Origin: Candolleomyces eurysporus
Taxonomy: Eukaryota; Basidiomycota; Agaricomycetes; Agaricales; Psathyrellaceae
Assembly (NCBI GenBank): GCA_027579435.1
Contig: JANBPK010000738.1
Span: 1-64,000 of the forward strand
Length of the DNA: 64,000 nt
Direction: 5' to 3'
The notes under the pieces are model-generated. The model was not told the DNA's origin. It saw nothing but the letters and a program-made list of their open reading frames with translations, and did not search any database. Positions within the stretch are counted from its first letter, which is position 1; each line of letters opens with the position of its first letter. Below, piece after piece: positions 1 through 13,700 of this stretch. Position numbers and translations under genes: made by a program.

Positions 1-9
1 CCGCCCCCG

Positions 10-1415
10 CTACTGGGCCTGCGTCGGTGCCACCGGCGCAGCCACCGTTTGCTGCTGCATCTCTGCTCCAGGGGGCGGCTGCATGTGAGGCACCATCTGG
101 TGCATCACCTCTGGGTTAATCGGAGGGGGCATCAGTGCAGCACGGATCCGGAATAGCATCATCCGATACCACTCCTGGTCCGCACCTGCCTTCTCCTGCT
201 CCTGTGTCACCTGCTGGAGATGCCCGATCTCCTTCAACCAGGCAAGTCTCCAGTTGATGTTGCCATGTTCATCGACATCAAAACTCTCGTCAGGTGCTAT
301 TGGCATCGGTCCGGCGACGGGGAAGCGCATGCCCATCATGGGGAAATTGGGGTCAAATGTAAGTGGACTGTACCTAGAGTGTTGGTCAGAGAAATCGGCC
401 TCATGCAGGTTGGCTACTTACGGTGGGTATGCGGTGGGAGGGTATGGTCCAGCTTGACGACTTGTCCCTGCTTCATCACCTGGCATTGGTGGAGGAACAA
501 ATTGGTGTCCGGCGGCGGCGGCGGCGGCTGCAGCTGCAGCAGCGGCGTGCGGGTCCTCGAAATGAGGTTGCGCTCCCGGCGATACTTGATGGTCGGGAGG
601 GCGATAGTCAGCGTCAGGCTCCTCTGAGAGCCTCGCCTGTTTCTTGTTCTTCTTCTTACGAACACGGTGGACCCCAGTGCGAGGGTCAACGTTCTCGTTG
701 ACGGTCCAATAGGATCCCTTGCCACGGTCGGTCAGCGGTCTCGGGACCTTCTCGAAACATGGGTTCAGAGAGAGGTTGTGCCGGACAGAGTTCTGCAAGA
801 AGCATATGGGTAAGCATCTGCAGAGATATTTTTGTTGTGCAAGAGGCAAAAGTTGCAAACTTTCCACAACAAATAGTGGCAGTCATATCACAACATCGCG
901 TCGCGTCAACGCGATATATCCCAAATAGAAGCAACGGGTGCAGAAATGCATATTGGATCAAAAGCAACACTTACTTTCCATCCACTCGGTGCTGTTCGAA
1001 AATACGGGAACTACGTGGAACCGGTTAGTCCGGAATCTAGACTGGAAAACCCGACAAAATTCTGGACCCACCCTGGACTCGATGGCGTAGTAGATGTCTT
1101 CAAGCAAGAGCTTTCCGTTGGGCGAGCCCTTGATAGCGTAGCTGCGGAGCACGGCGGTCACGATGTCTGAGCGCCAGGCCTTTACTTATCCATGACAACG
1201 AGGCAGACTCACCGAATAAGTGTGGAATAGGGATAAAAGGGCTTGCTGCCCGGGGGCCCGTCTCTTAGCGAATCCAAGTTGATGGGCAGACCACCAGTGA
1301 GATCTGTTTCTTGTGGATAGTACGAGGTGCTGCCTGCACCCTGTCCGTCAGGTTGCGGCGGTTGTTGAATCGGGTCTTGCATCATGGCCTGCATGTCTTG
1401 GTGCTGTTGCGACAT
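10..1415 (-). CDS. Forkhead transcription factor
   Basis: A nuclear DNA-binding regulator. I assemble five exons on the minus strand: 1415-1213, 1141-1072, 1010-975, 792-422 and 373-10; they stay in frame and give about 347 residues. The forkhead (winged-helix) domain is spread over exons 1-4: it opens with [18 protein letters not shown], runs through FPYFRT, and carries the recognition-helix signature [13 protein letters not shown] followed by GKGSYW. A basic RVRKKKNKK stretch after the domain is a likely nuclear signal. A run of about 13 alanines (GCC/GCG repeat near 505-545) and a Gln/Pro-rich tail ending at 10 look like disordered activation regions. The start is the first ATG of exon 1 (MSQQHQDM); the frame stays open upstream, so a longer N-terminus is possible. 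Target genes cannot be told from sequence. Confidence 0.88.
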
Positions 1416-2066
1416 GTCGTAGAAAATAGCTGCCTCAGGGGGGGCTTTCCGGCACAGACAGGGCTGACAGCGTGGGCCGGTGGGGTCGTCGGAGGAGTAT
1501 GCGGCGAGATTAAAGGGGCTGGAGGGCGAGGGGATGGTGGTTGGGGGAAGCAAAGGGCAGGAATCAACGAACCCAGCTTATGTCAGGCACGTGGGAAAGC
1601 TGGCCAGTGCGCACGGACCGCGTGTTTGAGCTGAAATATAGGGCGACATTCATGGAGGATGAAGAGAGCGATAATGGGGACGTTGCTGGGCGGAAGGGGG
1701 TGCGGAGGAGGGAGAGGTCGTCGCCGATGTTTGGTGTGTCTGCAGCCACAAGGTTCAACATACCCCGACAACGTCCAAATTGTGGAAGACATGCTAAAAC
1801 ACCGTCCAAAGCGAAACCTATGTACAAACAAATACCTGCTCGGCAAATCCTCATTTTTCCCTCTTTTACACCCTTTTTCAAAAATCATTCGTGGTCATAG
1901 TGCATGCAATTTCGCAAGAAAACGGTACAAAATCTCTATTTGCTCTGAATACACTGCGCGACGGTGCCTTGAGGCAAATGGTGACGCTCAGAGCGCTAAC
2001 CTTCTCGGGATCCAAACATGGTGTCCAAATAAATTCCTTATCACAAACATTGCCAATCCTCTTTCC
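1416..2066. other. Intergenic: forkhead promoter side and FAR11 3' flank
   Basis: About 650 bases between the forkhead start and the stop of the next minus-strand gene. Open frames here are short, overlapping and without recognisable motifs. I see no RNA gene or repeat. It should hold the forkhead promoter and 5' leader and the downstream gene's terminator. Confidence 0.5.
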
Positions 2067-5000
2067 TCACACGCTGCGGGTCTTCGTCAGCGCCGAAGCA
2101 GAAGTCAGAATAAAGACTCCAACGTACCCATACGCGTACTCGACCTCATCCACACTCGGACCAGAGTGTTGAATCGGGCCAATCTCTTCTTCTTCCTCTT
2201 CTTGTTCATCCCCGACGTCTTCCTGTACAGCAGTGCCGTCATCCAATCCAAACGGTATAACCGGGCGAAGGCCGCCTCCGGAACTTGAGCGCCTTCTCCC
2301 AGTTGCAGGAGATTTGGGCAGTGCCGCCATCGTCTTCGGACTCAGGTGCTAATGAAAGATTATCATCATTTAGTCCGATCTGAATGAACGAAACGAAACG
2401 GGGGCCACCCACCTCCCAATTATTCAAGTTCTCGTCCGCTACGTCTTGGTCATCCTTATTCTGGTTCTCGTCTCCTAAATCACCGATCGACACGATACTC
2501 TCACTATCGCTAATATTGTCAGTCATCTCGCTGACATATTCAGGGAGACGATGCCATGCCGAACCCGAGCTATTCTCTGCTTGACCAGCATGATGGTAGT
2601 CATCCGACAAGCCCAAGTCTGACAAATACTCCTCATACTCCTCTTCAAATGCCAAGTCTTCCGTAGTATACGGTAAGAATATCGAGGGATTTGGCGCTTG
2701 AGATCGTGAAGGAGGGAAGACATCCGAATCCACAGTATTCGGGGTACCAAGAGGCCGAATCAAGCTTGCGAGTTGTGGGTCGGCTTGTAATCCTTCCAAA
2801 TAGTGCGACATGCTTCCAGTGCGCCGGTGATGGTGTATTGGTGGGGCAGACATCGCTGTGGGTCCATACCGCTTCGAGTTGTCTTAGACATGCCGTTTAA
2901 CGAAATGTACGTGCCGGGGAACCAAATTAATTTAAACTCACAGAATTTAACTAGCTGCCGCAACGCTTGTTCTTGAATCTGAGCATCTCCGGCATCTTCA
3001 GGCTCCGTTCCAGTAAGCCACTCATCCCGGAGATCAGGTCTGCAATTGAGGTAGATCGCGGTGATGACTTTCATATTCGCTGAAACGATCAGACCCACAA
3101 TCAGCGCTATTGGCTAACGGCGAGGACGAATGAGAAGAACCCACTCTGCCTCCACTTCTTTCCACAAAAAGGTACTTGACTCTTGATCAGCTTGAGAATA
3201 TGAAGTTGCAGAAGCGGATGTGGGACTCTCAACACTCGTTTCAACACCGCCTGTTCCAATTGTTGTCAGTTCGTGGAATGGCATTCCTTCTTCCTACCTC
3301 AACTCACCGAACTCTTGTATTGAACAAGCATGAAGATGCGATGCGCCCTTCCCTTTGACAGCTTCTGCATGATTTTGGCAAAGTTTATTGTCGAAAAGAA
3401 GTTCCTCCACGAGTAGTCTGTCAGCTGCTCAACCTCTTCTTCATGTTTCTCTCCGTTGGGTAGCGTGACCGTCCGAGTGATAATCTGCCGCGGTGGCTTG
3501 ATCATGACATCTTCAGGCCTCGGAACCTGCGGATTCTTCGAAAGGTTGGTAAGGCAATATCGGAAGAAACTAGTTCCTATCGTATCAGTTTCAGGTTAGC
3601 CGCTGGCAAACAGGGATCTCACTTGTTCTCTGGAGAATCTGCCTTGGACAACACAGTCTGGGAAACTTCCTGTAACCCAAACATCTTGAGAATAAGAAGC
3701 AGGCAGTTCGTATCGAGGAGATGGCCACCAAGATGATGGAACTTCATCACATCTGCAACAGGAACACCAGTCAACGCCAGTCAAAGCCAGTACAATCAGG
3801 TACACGGGACGACGTACGTGACACCTTGAACCATTTTAGAACCAGAAGTAGAATCGCAGACACAGCTTTCGAGGTGATTTCCCGATGCCTTACAACGTCA
3901 ATCTCGTCCAGCGTAGGAGGCGGCTGGGAAATCTGCTCAGGTGCTGTAAATCTGGTGAGCCAAAGCTTCTCTGGAAACAAAGCTGTACTTACGAGACCCA
4001 AGGACGGGAGGGAACACCGAAGAAGTGGAAGATTGAGGAACCGGAATGTTTGTTGCATTAGGAGACACGGTTGCAAGCAACAGTTTCAGCAACACCAGCA
4101 CCCATGCAGACAGAACAGGGAGGACAGCCTCCTAGAGAAGAATCAGCTCACCGCCTTGGGAAACCATATATCATAAATGACTCACGTATATTTGCTCAAC
4201 CCTCAGCAGTCTAAGTAGGTCCTCTCGCCTTTCAAGAGCTTTCCGCTTCTCTGCCGAGGTCTGAGCATTCTTCACGGCAGCATCTGCTTCCTGGATCTTC
4301 TCTTCCAGCAGCTTGATATCAGGTAAAGGCTCACCCGTCTCCGCTTCCTGGAATGCGTCATATTAGCTGGAACCAGGGCCAGATGCAGGGGCCAGAAACT
4401 TACATCAGGGTTGTAAGTCGACGACCTGAGCTCTCCCTCGGTTCCAGGCATCCTCTCCAGCCCGCTCTCAGCACTCATACAATCTTCCCTGGTCCTCCAC
4501 ATCTGCGTCAAAGCCAGACTGACGTACATATGCCGGCTGTACAAGCGATCGGCCTCGTCAATCGCAAACGGTACCAGTTTGCCGTCATTCCCGAATCTTG
4601 ACTTGGAAAACGGGAACAAGAATGGACGGTTCTGGTCAGTTTGATACGCCTGTTTCTTGAGTTTAGGTCCAGGTGGTGGTGAGGGTATGGGTGTCGGGGG
4701 TTGTGGATGCCTCATGAACGACCCAGGCTGACCGAACTGTCCAAATTGACTCGAGTTTTGCTGGCTAATCGGCATAGGTGGGTCAGGCTCGTCATGGTGA
4801 TAATGATGGCGGATAGGGATGGGCGAATAGGCTTCGGATAACCTCCGAGTCAAATGAGCGGGGTTGGCTACGTTTGATATGGGGGCGTTTGCAAGTGAAG
4901 GGGGTGGTTGATTGGGAGGCGCGAAAGTAGGGTATTTGACAAACATTTCCTGACGGAAGGTTTCAATGTCGATAGGCGTTGTTTTAATTTTGTCACCTGT

Positions 5001-6255
5001 AATTCATTTCATCAACTGGTGCATGTTAGACGTGAGAAAAGGTGCATACCACCGTCGTAGGAAGGGAGACCGGCTAGCTCTCTAGCGATCTTCTTGACCC
5101 GCTCGTGGTCCTTCATTCCACCCCAACAAGCGAGTAGGGACTTCCATAGTAAGAGTAGGAGCTGCAGACCGGTCGTTAGCTCTGAAATGACGGCTGCGCG
5201 GTTGACAGGGCTCACCTTCTTAATAGGATATCCTTTGGCACTTTTATCCCGCAAGCCGGCAACGAGGTTGAAAAGGTAAACGGGGAGCGGCGGATCGAGA
5301 CTCACTGTCGTACGGCCGGTCAGGAATTACCAACTGGCATGCATTGCGATCACTTACTCAATTCATCTGCAAATTCGTCGTGACCCTTGAACACTTCAAC
5401 CAGGTGGTACAGCATTCCCAGGTAGACCGATATTTCGGTCAATACTTCTTCCATTAGATCGGATTTGTCTTGTGCTGAGATGTAGTAATGAGCTGCTTCT
5501 TGGTCTGACAGGTTGCTAATCAAAGTTAGCTAGGGAACCGGACGCGTTTCAGGAGGAAATACCTCAGCAAGTCGTGTTTCCTGCCAGCAATCTTGAGTGC
5601 TTCTACGATACTAGGAATTCCATTGGCTGAGCGAACGATCTTGCAATTCTCGACGATCCAGTGAAGCTGGTGTTCCGGAGAAACAGTTTCCGCGAACGTT
5701 CCTGCGTCAAATCGACGGGTGTATTCAATTTCACGAAGGAAGACACGTTTGTGACGATGTGAATATGGACACACCTTGCAAGACATAGAAGAGACGTCGA
5801 GCATTGGTAAAACGGATCTCAACGTCGCGATGTTCTAAACTCTCGAGAAGGAACTCGATATGGGTCCTACGCTGGCTTAATGATGCTTTCGTCCATTCTG
5901 CACGTCGATCGGTTAGGTAAAATATTCAATGGATTTGACTCGCTACGGACCAGATGGAAAGCAGCCCTCCCATGCCTTCATATTCTCGGCCACCTGGGGC
6001 ATCTCAATGTAGGAGTAGAACTCTTCAATTTCGTTCATGACAGTGTCCTCGTCGTCATATTTGAAGTCAAACCATGATTGCTAGAGACAGATGCGGGCAT
6101 TGAGCAATGGGCGGGATTCACCATGAACGCTGTACCTTGGGCTTCTGGTTGTGGCCGATAAAGTTCTTGAGCTGGCCCAGCGAGATGGAGTCGACGGACA
6201 GATTGGTTGGGGGAAGCCCGGACCCGTTGCTGCCCTCTAGCTGGGAGCCGCTCAT
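2067..6255 (-). CDS. FAR11: STRIPAK subunit Far11/STRP-like (N1221 protein)
   Basis: Core subunit of the STRIPAK phosphatase-kinase complex, which in fungi controls cell fusion, septation and fruiting. The gene is cut by many short introns. Exon 1 begins MSGSQLEGSNGSG and, after an intron, reads QSWFDFKYDDEDTVMNEIEE followed by FYSYIEMPQVAEN, the typical start of the N1221 domain. Further conserved blocks are a leucine-rich stretch ending in LLACWGGMKDHERVKKIARE (about 5.1-5.2 kb), MWRTREDCMSAESG (about 4.5 kb), and a C-terminal DUF3402-type part with NMKVITAIYLNCRPDLRDEW (about 3.0 kb). The last exons are acidic and serine-rich (EEEEYEEYLSDLGLSDD-like, then a Ser/Gly-rich tail), ending at 2067. 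The start is the first ATG in frame with the conserved block. Identity is from motif recognition, without alignment. Confidence 0.85.
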
Positions 6256-7164
6256 GAACACGTTGTGGGGTGTGCACGGTGGTAATCTGGCTGGAGCGGA
6301 GAAGCGTACGGCAATGAGCTCAGGGTGGTTTGTTTATCAGCGCCTTGCGCTCGCAACACGGCGCGAAGCGCGTCGTCAGTTCCCTTTTCTGCACCTGCCC
6401 CTGACTCAACGAGGCGGAAAATGAGCCCACGTCGTTACCTAAATTTTATGTTGCGTGCCCATCGCGCTCAGTGTATTTTCGGGCAGTGGGCCTCCAAGCT
6501 CCGTCCAAGGACACGTTTGCCCAGGAGCGACAGGGAAGTGACTCAGCGTAGGATGCCGAGACTGGCCCCAGACTGCGGGTACGGTATCGTAACCAGATGG
6601 AGCACCGCAGCTGGTACATGCACCCAGCGATGCGGCGCATATAGCCAGTGAAATCGATAAGACGTGGCCAAGGCCGAGCGCCCTGGCTAGTCATGCGGGT
6701 GCTTACGTAAGGGGTATATAGGAGGGTTGGTTCCGAGNTTTTTTGTTTTCTTCCCCCAACTCTCATCGCCAGGCGGATCGACCTTTCCCTCGTCGATTCC
6801 AGTTGCCAGGTCTCTGTCCTTCTCCCTCCACCACCACAGTCCAGGCGTAGGCTGAAGAGGGCTGTTCTTGCTCGTCGCCGTCCCCCGTCGTCCCCGTCAT
6901 CCCCAGGCCAGCTCCAGCGCACTCGACCGGTGACGACGAAAAGGCACGCCTTTGTTGTGCGTTCGCCCCCAGACAGGCTCTCGTCGATACCACAAGTCCC
7001 TCGCTCCGTTCACGACAAGACTTTTACGACCCCCTTCCCCCCTCACGCTTCGTCACAGTCGCTCCTTTTGCTTCAGGGAGCGTCATCCGGATTGGAGTAG
7101 AGCGGTCTAGTTTCGCATCTCAGTGGAATTTAGGCCTCCCTCTCCCGCCCTCCCTCTTCTGCAG
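6256..7164. other. Divergent intergenic region with CT-rich leader
   Basis: Nine hundred bases between the divergent FAR11 and cyclin starts. A TATA-like box lies near 6715, followed by about 400 bases that are strongly pyrimidine-rich on the plus strand up to the cyclin ATG, as is common for fungal leaders. One ambiguous base sits at 6738 beside a T run. No gene is supported. Confidence 0.5.
6713..6720 (+). promoter_or_regulatory. TATA-like box upstream of cyclin gene
   Basis: The motif GTATATA(G) lies about 450 bases before the cyclin ATG and just before the pyrimidine-rich leader. This is a plausible core promoter, judged only by motif and position. Confidence 0.3.
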
Positions 7165-9508
7165 ATGCCCGTTCCAGTTCCCCGTCTCATCAAGCCAATC
7201 GCGCACCCAGTCGTCAAGCCTCTGCGTGCCACCGATCAGACCCCTCAGTTNCGACAGCGGCATCCCGTCCGGCCCGCCCCCCGCCTTCAGAACCCGCGAG
7301 GAGTGGATAAACTCGCTGCCATCCTGGAGAAGAACGAAGCCGAGGCGTATCTGGGAGGACGACGCCCGTCCTTCTGACCTGGGTGCAACCAAGGATTTTC
7401 TCCAAGGGTTGGTTGTCGCGGATGACGCGATGGCCATTAAAGGAGCTCGCGCTGATGCGTGTCTTCCGCCCCTGGCAAATTTCCCGGTCTCACACCCCCA
7501 GCAAGGCGTCGCTGGAGAGAAATGCAATGTATATGGGATTATGAGCCATCCCGGCCCCGCAATGGATTCACTTTGGGAGGAGGATGGCACAGCGCTGTGC
7601 GATGATGAAGTGATGGATGTTGAAGAAGAGTTCGACGCTGCGGAGACGTCCCCCAACTTGGTTTTCACTGATCTTGCGACCTATGAAAATCAGACATTCC
7701 CCCGCAGCACCTATAGTACCCGCTACGAAGACCAGTCTCCTGGCAGTGACAGCGGTCCTGACTCTGGATCGAGTCCGCTGGGTCCANGTCACCCCTTTTG
7801 NCCGATTTCATTGACAGAGCTGTGGCTGCGGAGCAGCCATACGTCTCTCAAGATACTGGCGCTGTATCGATCGAATCATCCGTGGAATATGGTGTGTTGA
7901 ACCAGGCGAAGGATGTCCCCGTTTTCCCCACCCTGGCCGAACCGCCCAAGGAACCTGCCCCCGTCCCTGACGTTGTTACGCCCAGCGCGACCAATGGATA
8001 CAAGCAGCTCGCGGAACCTATCTCTGAATGGCTCGCTGGCTACGTTTGGAAAGTTTGCACCACTGGAATGAGCCTTCCCGCTCTGTTCCGGTACCCTTGG
8101 TAAGTCTTTCATCAATTTTTAGCTCGTTCATTTCGCTGAATTAGCCTTTTCTAGCTCCAGGGTTGTTCAGTATTCACCAACGCCGCCTAGTTACCTGGCA
8201 CCCTCGATCCACTCGCTTCTCCTTTCAACGCTGCTACAGCCTTCCGCTATTTTCCTATCGCTTTGGTACATTGTTCGTCTACCCGTCTACTTCAACGCGG
8301 CGGACCTTGGCCCAGAGTATGGGAAGGAAATGCGTTTCCGGCAGGGCCTCCTTGGCGACGTATACAGTTACGAAAGAGATGCGTTGGAACTAAATGCCCC
8401 TTTCCGCCTGTTCGTTCTTGGGTGTATGCTTGCAAACAAATGGTTGGACGATCACACGTTTAGCAACAAGACGTGGTATGTGCGCCCTTTCCTCCTTCTC
8501 TATTCTTGCATGACTTGACTAATTTCGAATTTTAGGCACACGATTTCTAATGTCCCAATTCAAATCCTGAACAGGCTCGAAGTATTGGCATTGGATGTTT
8601 TGGCCTATGACCTGTCCATCTCGAACCGGGATTGGAATCAATGGATGGTTCACGTCAAGTCTTACCACATGACGCTCGCCTCGCCCCACCTCCAGCCTAT
8701 CTCTAGACCTTCCTCCAACCCACACTCAATCATTCGCAAGTCGATTGACGAGATCTTGCAAGCACCCTCACCGACTAGTAGTGATTCTCCCATCCCACAG
8801 CCGGTCTTCTTAGGTCTAGAGGAACGCAGGAAGGAAGAGCAAGCTGCCTCGATCGAGGTTCTCAACATCGATTTGGACGAGGATGGCCCCTTGAGGGAGG
8901 AGTATCTTCCTCGGCGTCGCATCGGAGGCAGCTGCATTCGTGTCTCGCGTAGCAACGACTCGGAAAATTTGCACGCCAACACTGCGGCTCACAAGGCCCT
9001 CCCTCCTCCTGCAAAGTGGTCCCCGGCGGGCGACGAGCCTATTCTCCGTGACCGGAACCGCAGCAGTGGCCAGTACGTTGCTGTTCAACCCAGCCACCCA
9101 TATCCGTACCCTGTCCCCTATCGTGCCCCGGATGTTCTATACAACCAGTCATGGGACGTTGCATTCTCCGCCGCGCCCTACAAGGCCTACCCTTCCTATG
9201 CTTACGGACAACCCCCGGCCACCATCAATGCGGCACAATACAGTCATTATCAACCTCCATCGATGGCTACTATGACTCATTCTCGTTCCCAATCTATGTT
9301 CTTTGATTCGGAACATCACACTTCCCGGAGTCATCTTCGATCCTATTCCCAAGCACGTTTCGACTACAAGTTCAACGACGCTCGGATGTGCTGCCATGAT
9401 TCTCTGTCGGCGTACGAATCTGAACCCAGGTGGACGGACCCCAACCCGTACGTATTCAGTCGTTCGTATGCCCCTGCCTTGGCAGTCGCTCCGAGTGCGG
9501 CATGGTGA
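7165..9508 (+). CDS. Pho85-type (PCL-like) cyclin domain protein
   Basis: Probable regulatory partner of a Pho85/CDK5-like kinase. Three exons: 7165-8099, 8155-8475 and 8536-9508. The start is MPVPVPRLIKPIAHPV. The cyclin box lies in exons 2-3: YIVRLPVYFNAADLG, then FVLGCMLANKWLDDHTFSNK and, after the intron, WHTISNVPIQILNRLE. The pattern LxLAxKxLDDxTFxNKxW is the signature of this cyclin group. The remaining C-terminal half (from about 8700) is low-complexity, rich in Ser, Pro, Tyr and His. As written, exon 1 is broken by ambiguous bases at 7251, 7787 and 7801; dropping each N gives one continuous frame (for example TPQFDSGIPSGPPP and GPVTPFADFIDR). The gene is therefore intact, with assembly artefacts. 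Which kinase it binds is not shown. Confidence 0.82.
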
Positions 9509-10725
9509 AGGCGTCACCGCTCTATCCATTCACGAATATCCACATGCATGAACCTCCCACATATAGACTGTTTCTGTTCTCTCCGTTCTCATCAAGCTAC
9601 ACTACGTTCGGCATTCACTCTCCGCGCAACACGCGGACTAGTTCCCAGCCTGCTTCCCTCTCGTCAGCTCCCCGTGTACTATTCCTTCGCATTCTGGTTA
9701 CAACCACTTTGCTATCTCGACTCTGTTTTTATTTTTTTTCCAGCATACGTTTCTCCGGCCTTCCTATCCCGACCCTCGCCTTATGGCATGGGTCGTCAGA
9801 TGGGACAACGGGGCCCATATTCCGATTGCATTGAAACATCACCTACCGTCACACGAGTTTCTGATGGAAATCAAACATGCCTTCGTTTAGCTAGGATTCT
9901 TGTGTTTTCACCCTGGACAATTTTGTCTTGATCCTTTCGATTTCGAGTGTGTTTGTTTCTCTGGTCGTCTCTTCCGCATTGTTCATTCTGATTGACGTTC
10001 CCGCCATTCGCTTCTGTGTCGCGTTCAATAACCCTTTTCACGGTATTTATCAAGTTATCGACCACTAATCATGCCTTCGCCTCTCGTCTGTCTGTCCCCC
10101 CCTTTTTTTATCTTCGAGTCTTTATCGATTGATCATTCATTGCCATTATATCTTTTTTGGCTGTAGCATGTATCTTCGCTTCTCCTTCCTCTCGGTTCAT
10201 CTTTGTCTAATCGCCGTGACGCCACTGTGGTTCGTTTTCGAACTTTCCTTCTATGCACATACAAAAAACAACCCCTTCGCCCAAAAGTAGTCACGCNTTT
10301 TTTTTTTATCTTCATTATACATCCTCCCTCCGCTTCATCTTCGGTATCTTGATGACTTTTCATCGCGATCCCCCTATCGTCTCCTCTCCCCCGTTTCGTC
10401 TATACCATATCTCTTCTTGCCGCCTTGTTGTTGACACCTCTTCTTGCCGCGATTCCTCCCCCTTACTACCTACTTGCCGCCTTGACCTCACTTCCCTCTT
10501 CCCCGCTTGACCCTTCTTTCTGTACATAGGTAAGTATCGTACACCTGTTGTTCGTTATTCATGTCAGTAGTATCAGATCTTCTCGCACCTCACAATGCAC
10601 AGTTGTTCTGATCGATTTCAGGGGGTGACCATCTAAGAATAACAATACGGAAGAAAATGAATTGTCAATTAGGTACTATCATACATCCATCCTTTCAATT
10701 GTGATTCCGACAAACAGTTTCTCGA
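9509..10725. other. Long pyrimidine-rich gene-free stretch
   Basis: About 1.2 kb between the convergent cyclin and UBA1 stops. The plus strand is rich in C and T throughout, and the overlapping open frames are low-complexity with no domain. One ambiguous base (10297) abuts a T run. A GTAAGTATC donor-like site lies near 10530. It may be a long cyclin 3' UTR; I see no gene. Confidence 0.45.
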
Positions 10726-13700
10726 TTAAATGCGTACAACAATGAATGGAACCTGTCACAACAAAAGGTCAGTGCATATATGGAACACGAGGAATGTGAA
10801 CACATACCTCGACGTCTTCGCCTTCTTCGTCCGAAACCATGACCTCCACGATGAGGTGTCGGACGTGAGGCGGAATGGGCTTCTTGCTGACATGCTCCAC
10901 GAGGTGACTGAATTTCATCGGCAAGCGTTCTTCACTCTTCTTCTTACCAACAAACGAGCTCCAGAGCATGCTGACACCCTGGCTGACCATCGTGAGCTCG
11001 AGCTTATGATTCTCTCGGAACCAGCTGACGATATCCGAAAGGGTGGGGTTGTTCTTGAACTCGAAGCGATCCCAGAGAGTCCATTCCGTCGCGCCGTACT
11101 TGTGCTTGGGAGCGAGAATGGGCTCCGAGAAGCCCACGAATGGTAAGGCCAAGTTGACGAATCCATTCTTGTACGATTCCAATTTCTTCTTGCCGTCGAT
11201 GATCTATTTGATAATTTGGAATGTAAGAAAAAGCGACCCCTGAAAGATGCTGTCCTAACTGCCTCACCTTGTACAGTTCCAAGCAAACGAGGCCGGTCAC
11301 CAAGGAAGTCGTGGTCGCAATGGCCGGGATAATCTTGCCGGCAATCTGCTTGGTGGTATGCCTGTCGGCAGGGTTAATGCTATAGTTCATCGCACGCAAG
11401 TTGGAAGCGGCGGTGATGAAGTCGATGTGGTGATTGGTGTCGTCATCCTTCTCAAACTCGACCGGGTTCAGACGATACCCGGCTAGAGAAGAGGGCGCGG
11501 GCAATTTGGAGATGAGCTCGTCAACGTCGTCACCTACATGGGTGTTAGCGCACTCTCAGCGACCAGATAACACAAAATCCTACCTGCGTCGCCACCGGCT
11601 TGGGGAACAGGGTCGTTGTCGTTGACCTGCACCTTCACACCGCTCTTTGGGGTGAACTCGGGAACGATGACAGTGTCGACAACCTTGCGGAAGTATGCAG
11701 GGTCGGTCTCTCCGCGGAGGCCATAGTTGAACGCGTGCAAATTCGCTGCCGCAATGATGTACGCAAGGTGCGTGGCCTGAAAGGAGACGTCAGTCAAAAT
11801 GGATGCAAGTGCATAAAATGCCGGTCCTTACGTCGTTAGAGTCGAACACGAGAGGATCAGGAGCACGCTTGGGGCCGCTCCAGAATGGTTGGCCAGTGCT
11901 TGTGAGAGCATCCTTCGGGAGACTGAACAAAAGCTGGCGGATTTCATTGTTGTAATCCTTTTCAAATTGAAGACGCGCCCAAGCAATGCATTCATCGAGG
12001 GTAAGAGGCTTGTTTGTCACCAAGAACGAGACAATTTGCTCAATCTGGTCTTTCTGCTGGCCCGAGTACTTCAATGTGCTCTCGAGGTAGTTTGGTTCGG
12101 AGAGGTATGCATTGGCAGATTGCGCGGGCTTGACGAACAAGTTGTCGAATTGAGTACGGGACCACTATAAAAGGAGTCAGCGAGGAAATCAAGTATTTTA
12201 AGATGGCGTACCTCAATCGTGTGATTGATAGCGTTGGGGAAGTTCTTGATGGTGCAAGAGGGCGTCTCTTTCTCGGGAGGGTCCTGAGACGAGCCGTACG
12301 ACTCGGTGAGATGAGGAATCACGACTTGAGTGTTGCCTTTGGTACCAAGAGTACCGGATTCAAGCAAAGGCTTCTCGTAGAACACACATCGCTGGTCCAT
12401 GTAAAGACCTAGAACGTATTCAGTACCCTATAAACCACAAGNAAAAAAAAGACACTTGCGAGCTTTGATATTATCCAGCGCATTGGTGACACCGTCGATA
12501 CTGCCAAAGAAAGCCTCGTCGTAGATATCTGTGTGATGCATTAGGCATAGATCAGGAAACGCGAGCGGATAAACGTACTCTCAGTCGTAGGCCCGACAGG
12601 CTCCTGCTTGGCCAAAATTTTGTCAGTCAAGTCAGGATTCATGTCTGCGACAGCTGCGGCGGCGACTTCAGCCTTGAATTTGCCCAAATCCTTTGCTCGG
12701 AAGAGGAACTGTCGATTCAAATTACTCTTCTCGATTGTGTCCAAGTCGGTGACATGAATGATCCCCTTTGGTCCAGAGGCAAGGCCAATCAAGCTCCAGT
12801 TCTTCAGCATTTCACATCCGATAGCACCAGATCCAACCAGGAACTGGCGGTGGTTGGCAATCTTCTCCTGGAAGACCTTGCCGAAGACAGCGATCTGGCC
12901 ATCATATCGCGAGCCCACAGGCTGGCAGTCAGCTTCTGTTGGAAGGGTGTCGGGGAGGGATTCGAGAGAGTCAAAGTACAAATGCTGAACCATCGGGTGG
13001 AATTTAGCAGAAATAGCCTTCAAAGCCTCCTGGGCTACGAAACCTCCGATGACAGCATTGACTGGTGAGAGATCGCCAGTGGCTTGGAAAGCCAAGGCCT
13101 TGACGATGTTTGCATCGACATCAGGGTTGAGCTTCTTGGCAAGCTCGAGAACCAAGGCAGCGTCTTCTTCGTTCTTAGGTCGAGGAGAGCGACCGTGTTG
13201 AGACTCGAATTCAGAAACCGCTTGGAAACCAGCATGCAGAGTAGCAGGCCTATCGAACTTGGCAAAGTCGGTTACGAAGTATTCAGGATTCTCGAGTGAC
13301 TCTCGCAGCGATTTCTACAAATTCGATGAATTATTTCTGCCGTCGATCAAAAAAGAAATCACACCCACAAATTCCACAATCTTTGGCATCTTGACTTGGG
13401 TGAAGATACCACCTGTCTTGTAATCGCCGAGGTTTGAGGTGTCGCCGATGGTGAAGGTGTAGGGACCTTTCACGGAGATCTTGCGCGGCTCGCATCCATT
13501 AAGTTCGGACATTCCTTGCACCTCAGTGAAGGTGACAAAGTCACCATCTTCAAGGCCATGTCGGGTTTCGTCCAAGCAAGTCACCAGACCTTCCGAGTCC
13601 TGTCCCAAGGGGTTAGCCTATAATTCTTAATGCTGCTGCTATGCAACTGACCTTTGCAACGGAAACGATCATGCCGCTAAGTGGTTGCTCGCCGGTGGGG

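Noticed and set aside
8163..8393. Other open frames in the cyclin gene's second exon
   Set aside because: Only the frame giving FVLGCMLANKWLDD fits the cyclin box and both splice phases.
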